From assembly GCF_030406405.1 (NCBI RefSeq), contig NZ_JAUEPL010000021.1:36796-100795 (forward strand): 64,000 nt of DNA. The letters run 5' to 3'. Position 1 is the first letter of the stretch. Each line of letters starts with the position of its first letter. The notes beneath the pieces were generated by a model. It ran no database searches. It was not told where the DNA came from and saw only the letters and a program-made list of their open reading frames with translations. Of the stretch, positions 60,011 to 64,000 are shown piece after piece. Both the position numbers and the translations under genes were made by a program. Source of the DNA: Streptomyces ficellus (GTDB taxonomy: Bacteria > Actinomycetota > Actinomycetes > Streptomycetales > Streptomycetaceae).

Positions 60011-61224
60011 AGCCGCCGTACGCCGGGCTGCTGCTGGCCGTAGAGCGGAGCGCCCGGCGCCGGCCCACCGTGCGCGCCCGGCATCGGAGCGCCGTGCGTC
60101 GGCGTGCCGTACGGCGGCGTGCCCGGCGCCGTGCCGTGCTGAGCGCTGCCGTGGTGAGCCGCGCCGTGGTGAGCCGTGCTGTGCTGCGGGGCGGCGCCCG
60201 CAACGGGGTGCGCCGGGTTGCCGTGCGCCGGGTTGCCGTGCGCCGGGGCTCCGGCGCGCGTGGCCGCGGGGACCGGGGTGCGCTGGAGGATGTCCCGTAC
60301 GACCTGCTCGGACGTACGCCGGTTCAGCTGCGCCTGCGCGGTGGGCAGCAGACGGTGCGCCAGCACGGCGACGGCCAGCGCCTGGACGTCGTCCGGCAGC
60401 GCGTACTCACGGCCGTGGAGCGCGGCGGACGCCTTGGCGGCGCGCAGCAGGTGCAGGGTGGCGCGCGGCGAGGCGCCGAGCCTGAGGTCCGGGTGGGTGC
60501 GGGTGGCCGCGACGAGCTCCACCGCGTACCGCCGGACCGCCTCGGCGACATGGACCGATCGGACCGCGTCGATCAGCTTCACGATGTCGTGGGCGTGCGC
60601 CACCGGCTGGAGGTCGTCCAGCGGCGACACACCACCGTGCACGTCCAGCATCCGCAGCTCGGCCTCGGCGCTCGGGTAACCGATCGAGACGCGGGCCATG
60701 AAGCGGTCGCGCTGGGCCTCGGGCAGCGGATACGTGCCCTCCATCTCGACCGGGTTCTGCGTGGCCACCACCATGAACGGGCTGGGCAGTTCGTAGGTCT
60801 GCCCGTCCATGGTGACCTGGCGCTCCTCCATCGACTCCAGCAGCGCCGACTGCGTCTTGGGCGAGGCGCGGTTGATCTCGTCGCCGATCACGATCTGCGC
60901 GAAGATCGCACCGGGCTTGAACTCGAACTCGCGCCGCTGCTGGTCGTAGACCGAGACACCGGTGATGTCCGACGGCAGCAGGTCCGGCGTGAACTGGATA
61001 CGCCGCACCGAGCAGTCGATGGACCGCGCCAGCGCCTTGGCGAGCATGGTCTTGCCGACGCCGGGGACATCCTCGATCAGGAGGTGTCCCTCGGCGAGCA
61101 GCACGGTCAGCGAAAGCCGTACGACCTCAGGCTTGCCCTCGATCACACCCTCCACCGACCGGCGGACACGCTCCGCAGTGGTGGTCAGATCTGTGAGGCT
61201 CGCTCGATCGTCATAGGTCGTCAC
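60007..61224 (-). CDS. MoxR-family AAA+ ATPase with His-rich tail
   Basis: 405 aa from GTG 61224 (GAGGAGGGCC upstream); the longer frame to 61302 has no ribosome site. Walker A EDVPGVGKTMLAKA, Walker B IVIGDEINRASPKTQ, sensor ATQNPVEMEGTYPLPEAQRDRF. Residues beyond ~325 are an unusual tail rich in His, Gly, Pro and Ala (PAHGNPAHGNPAHP, then TAHHGAAHHGSAQHG), possibly metal-binding. First gene of the moxR-DUF58-transglutaminase operon. Confidence 0.92.
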   Translation of the reverse strand: MTTYDDRASLTDLTTTAERVRRSVEGVIEGKPEVVRLSLTVLLAEGHLLIEDVPGVGKTMLAKALARSIDCSVRRIQFTPDLLPSDITGVSVYDQQRREFEFKPGAIFAQIVIGDEINRASPKTQSALLESMEERQVTMDGQTYELPSPFMVVATQNPVEMEGTYPLPEAQRDRFMARVSIGYPSAEAELRMLDVHGGVSPLDDLQPVAHAHDIVKLIDAVRSVHVAEAVRRYAVELVAATRTHPDLRLGASPRATLHLLRAAKASAALHGREYALPDDVQALAVAVLAHRLLPTAQAQLNRRTSEQVVRDILQRTPVPAATRAGAPAHGNPAHGNPAHPVAGAAPQHSTAHHGAAHHGSAQHGTAPGTPPYGTPTHGAPMPGAHGGPAPGAPLYGQQQPGVRRL

Positions 61225-61493
61225 ACGGCCCTCCTCGGCCCGTTCCATGGGCCGATGCATGGCTGACGGCCCGGCCCACCCCTCAAACACGGACACCGTC
61301 ACCGGATGGTTCGGGAACGGGTCACCCCCGCATTCTTGTTGGCGTTACCCGTTCGTGTCACTCGGCTGTGGACAACCGTGTGCGATATGTCGGGGTCTGC
61401 CGTGGTTCGGGCGGGTGTCCGGCCATGAAATTTCCTCGCCGACCGGCCAGGAGCCAGCCAGGCAGCCGGCCAGGAAGCCGGCTGCCACGCCGG

Positions 61494-62036
61494 CTACGAC
61501 GTCGGGTCGATCTCCCGCAGGAGTCCCGTCTTCACGTCGAAGACGAAGCCCCGGACGTCGTCGGTGTGCGGCAGGAACGGCGACGTACGCACCCGCTGCA
61601 TCGACTGGCGTACGTCCTGATCGACGTCCCGGAACGCCTCCACCGCCCACGAAGGCCGCTGCCCGACCTCCTGCTCCAGCTCGTGCCGGAAGTCCTCGGT
61701 GAGGGATTCCAGGCCGCAACCCGTGTGGTGCACCAGCACCACGCTGCGCGTGCCGAGCGCGCGCTGGCTGATGGTCAGCGAACGGATCACGTCGTCGGTC
61801 ACGACGCCGCCCGCGTTGCGGATGGTGTGGCAGTCGCCCAGCTTCAGGCCGAGCGCGGCGTGCGGGTCCAGGCGGGCGTCCATGCAGGCCACGACGGCGA
61901 CCTGGAGTGCGGGCCGGGCGTCCATCCCGGAGTTCGTGAACTCGGCGGCGTAGCGCTGGTTCGCCTCGACGAGACGGTCCGTGACCGTGCCGCCGGTGCG
62001 TACCGCGCTGCTCGAAGGGTGCGCGGAAGTCGACAT
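61494..62036 (-). CDS. Beta-class carbonic anhydrase
   Basis: 180 aa from ATG 62036; an in-frame ATG 21 bp upstream is possible. Zinc ligands and catalytic dyad in VVACMDARLDP and VVLVHHTGCGLES; also HTIRNAGGVVTDD. It interconverts CO2 and bicarbonate. A small AGCCGGC/GCCGGCT hairpin spans its stop codon. Confidence 0.92.
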   Translation of the reverse strand: MSTSAHPSSSAVRTGGTVTDRLVEANQRYAAEFTNSGMDARPALQVAVVACMDARLDPHAALGLKLGDCHTIRNAGGVVTDDVIRSLTISQRALGTRSVVLVHHTGCGLESLTEDFRHELEQEVGQRPSWAVEAFRDVDQDVRQSMQRVRTSPFLPHTDDVRGFVFDVKTGLLREIDPTS

Positions 62037-62228
62037 GGCTCTGACGTTAATGGTCATCAGCCGCTCGGGCGCGCTGCGACAGGGGACAAAGAACATCAAT
62101 GAGGCGTGTTGTGAGGTAACCCACAAGGGTGAGGGTCGCGTCCCCGAACGGGTGAGCGCTCCGCAATCGCCCCCCTGGCGCCGAGGCCCCGTGCGACGCG
62201 CTGGCCGGTTGATTGACCGGGCGGGGGA

Positions 62229-62242
62229 GTGGACTAAAGTGG
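62229..62242 (+). promoter_or_regulatory. MraZ-box-like GTGG pair ahead of rsmH
   Basis: GTGG at 62229 and again at 62239 (GTGGACTAAAGTGG), a 10-bp period like MraZ operators. No mraZ gene is present in the window. The 200-bp leader that follows (62243-62453) carries GC-rich hairpin-forming sequence but no ORF. Confidence 0.35.
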
Positions 62243-62453
62243 CGCGAAGTTCACGGAGACATTGAGCGATTTCCGCAGTTTCTCCCCGCGTGTGCGGCGG
62301 TACGTACGGCTCGGCCTCCTCCCGCTCGCCGGTCGGCCGACGCCCCTTTCCGGCGCCGGCGGACTCCCCTTCCTCGGGGGCACCTCCCGGCGTGACCGGG
62401 AGTGGGCGGGGAATCCGGCAGTACGTGCGGCCGTGCCCGACCTGAGAGGGCGC

Positions 62454-63410
62454 ATGAGCCAGACCCGACACGTCCCGGTGATGCTCCAGCGGTGCCTGGA
62501 CATGCTGGCCCCCGCGCTGGGACAGCCGGGAGCGGTGGTCGTCGACTGCACCCTCGGCCTGGGCGGCCACAGCGAGGCGCTGCTGAACCGGTTCCCCGAG
62601 GCGCGGCTGATCGCGCTCGACCGGGACACCGAGGCGCTGCGGCTCTCCGGCGAGCGGCTGGCGAAGTACGGCGACCGCGCCACCCTGGTGCACGCCGTGT
62701 ACGACGAGCTGCCCGACGTACTGGACCGGCTGGGCGTCCCGCGCGTCCAGGGCGTCCTGTTCGACCTCGGCGTCTCCTCCATGCAGCTCGACGAGGCCGA
62801 GCGCGGCTTCGCCTACGCCCAGGACGCGCCGCTGGACATGCGCATGGACCAGACGACCGGCATCAGCGCGGCCGAGGTCCTCAACACCTACCCGCCCGGC
62901 GACCTGGTGCGGATCCTGCGCACCTACGGCGAGGAGAAGCAGGCCAAGCGGATCGTGGCGGCGGTGGTACGGGAACGGGAGAAGGAACCGTTCACCAACA
63001 GCGCCCGGCTGGTCGAGCTGATCCGCGACGCCCTGCCCCAGGCCGCCAAGCGGACCGGCGGCAACCCCGCGAAGCGGACGTTCCAGGCCCTGCGCATCGA
63101 GGTCAACGGCGAGCTGGCCGTCCTGGAGCGGGCCATCCCGGCCGCGGTGAAGGCCCTCGCGGTCGGCGGGCGGATCGCCGTCCTGTCGTACCACTCGCTG
63201 GAGGACCGGCTGGTCAAGCAGGTTCTCGCGGCCGGCGCCGCCACCACGGCGCCCCCCGGGCTGCCCGTCGTACCGGAGCGCTACCAGCCGAAGCTCAAGC
63301 TGCTGACGCGCGGTGCCGAACTTCCGACGGAGGAAGAGGTGGCCGAGAACCGCCGCGCCGCCCCCGCCCGGCTCCGTGGCGCCGAACGGATCAGGGAGGA
63401 CAACCTGTGA
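62454..63410 (+). CDS. rsmH: 16S rRNA (cytosine-1402-N4)-methyltransferase
   Basis: 318 aa from ATG 62454, directly after GAGAGGG; a frame extending to 62262 adds 64 residues with no family sequence. RHVPVMLQRCLDML, VVDCTLGLGGHSEALL, IALDRDTEALRLSGERL, LFDLGVSSMQLDEAERGFAY, PLDMRMD, FQALRIEVN and AVLSYHSLEDRLVKQ are the MraW hallmarks. It opens the dcw cluster. Confidence 0.97.
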   Translation: MSQTRHVPVMLQRCLDMLAPALGQPGAVVVDCTLGLGGHSEALLNRFPEARLIALDRDTEALRLSGERLAKYGDRATLVHAVYDELPDVLDRLGVPRVQGVLFDLGVSSMQLDEAERGFAYAQDAPLDMRMDQTTGISAAEVLNTYPPGDLVRILRTYGEEKQAKRIVAAVVREREKEPFTNSARLVELIRDALPQAAKRTGGNPAKRTFQALRIEVNGELAVLERAIPAAVKALAVGGRIAVLSYHSLEDRLVKQVLAAGAATTAPPGLPVVPERYQPKLKLLTRGAELPTEEEVAENRRAAPARLRGAERIREDNL

Positions 63411-63480
63411 CGGCCGGCCGCCGCGCGGACCGCGGCGCCACCCACCACGAGCACGGCAGCGGGGCGAACCGGGAGGACAG

Positions 63481-63888
63481 GTGACCAAGGCGGGACCGTT
63501 GAAGGGGCGGGCGGCCCGGCTCGCGCGGCTCATGCCGTCCGGGCCCAGCACCGCCGCCCGTACCCCTTTCGTCCTGCTGGTCGTCCTCCTCCTCGGCGGC
63601 GGGCTGATCACCCTCCTGCTGCTCAACTCCTCCCTCAACGAGGGCTCCTTCAAGCTGAGCGAGCTCAAGAAGAGGACCACCGAACTCACCGACGAGGAGC
63701 AGGAGCTCCAGCGGGAGGTCGACAGCCGCTCCGCCCCCGACGCGCTGGAGCGCCGGGCCCGCGAGCTGGGCATGGTGCCCGGCGGCAACCCCGCCTTCCT
63801 GGGCCCCGACGGCACCGTCCGCGGCGTGCCGAGCGTGGCCACGGCCGACCCCGCCCCGCCCACCGCCCCGACGACGTCCGGCAGGTGA
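63481..63888 (+). CDS. ftsL: Septum formation protein FtsL
   Basis: 135 aa from GTG 63481 (GGGAGGACAG upstream). Short cytoplasmic N-terminus, one membrane helix (PFVLLVVLLLGGGLITLLLL), then a leucine-zipper-like coiled coil (FKLSELKKRTTELTDEEQEL) and RARELGMVPGGNPAFL. Bitopic divisome protein partnering DivIC; sequence is weakly conserved, but position and topology are diagnostic. Confidence 0.9.
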   Translation: MTKAGPLKGRAARLARLMPSGPSTAARTPFVLLVVLLLGGGLITLLLLNSSLNEGSFKLSELKKRTTELTDEEQELQREVDSRSAPDALERRARELGMVPGGNPAFLGPDGTVRGVPSVATADPAPPTAPTTSGR

Positions 63889-63892
63889 CGCA

Positions 63893-64000
<108 letters not shown>

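Noticed and set aside
59701..61266. 521-codon plus frame opposite moxR and DUF58
   Set aside because: Antisense to a firmly identified operon; no domains.

Overview
The window is chromosomal DNA of a Streptomyces (Actinobacteria). Third-codon G/C is strong throughout, GTG starts and 4-bp ATGA/GTGA gene overlaps are frequent, and several families present (DUF3040, DUF5304, SAV_6107-type HEPN, class II DAHP synthase, PimB) are actinobacterial. Gene order resembles the S. coelicolor interval between the qcr genes and the division/cell-wall (dcw) cluster. It also parallels the Mycobacterium tuberculosis block from qcrCAB (Rv2194-2196) down to the dcw genes. No phage, transposon, CRISPR array, tRNA or rRNA was seen. 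The last 50 bases are a poly-C artefact.

0-18 kb: the end of qcrC, then qcrA and qcrB (cytochrome bc1), and trpD. A SAM-IV riboswitch precedes a class V aminotransferase. Two minus-strand operons follow: an SLC13 permease with a glycerate kinase, and a small secreted protein with a sensor kinase and an OmpR-type regulator. Both operons carry the same upstream box at the same distance from their first start codon. Next are a stand-alone Lrp/AsnC ligand-binding domain, a rhomboid, a zinc-ribbon protein, a NYN-domain protein, and a pair of NlpC/P60 hydrolases. The first hydrolase lies behind a ydaO (c-di-AMP) riboswitch.

17-33 kb: genes like those around mycobacterial pimB and fadD15. They are a GT87 transferase, PimB, acyl-CoA synthetase, metallophosphoesterase, SRPBCC protein, ArsA-like ATPase, DUF5304, glucokinase glkA, an endo/exonuclease-phosphatase protein, an alpha/beta hydrolase, PlsC, the two-component pair macS-macR, and phosphofructokinase. 

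33-48 kb: fused anthranilate synthase (trpEG) behind a trp attenuator whose leader peptide has three tandem Trp codons. It is divergent from class II DAHP synthase, and a perfect inverted repeat lies between the two. Then come bfd behind an iron box, bfr, a sulfite-oxidase-like enzyme, endonuclease IV, a PASTA Ser/Thr kinase, the TPP-riboswitch-controlled thiO-thiS-thiG operon, a ferredoxin-reductase-like flavoprotein, an Rv2175c-like DNA-binding protein, thiE and metF.

48-64 kb: a phytoene-desaturase-like flavoprotein; a gene-poor G-rich stretch ending in a very strong intrinsic terminator (probable small RNA); a TetR-regulated ABC/YhgE operon with a palindromic operator; a HEPN protein; a methyltransferase; DUF3040; the moxR-DUF58-transglutaminase operon; a beta-carbonic anhydrase; then rsmH, ftsL and the first codons of ftsI.

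Taken together this is a conserved core region for respiration, aromatic amino acids, thiamine, iron, cell envelope and cell division. It holds an unusually dense set of RNA regulators: SAM-IV, ydaO, TPP, a trp attenuator and a candidate sRNA.
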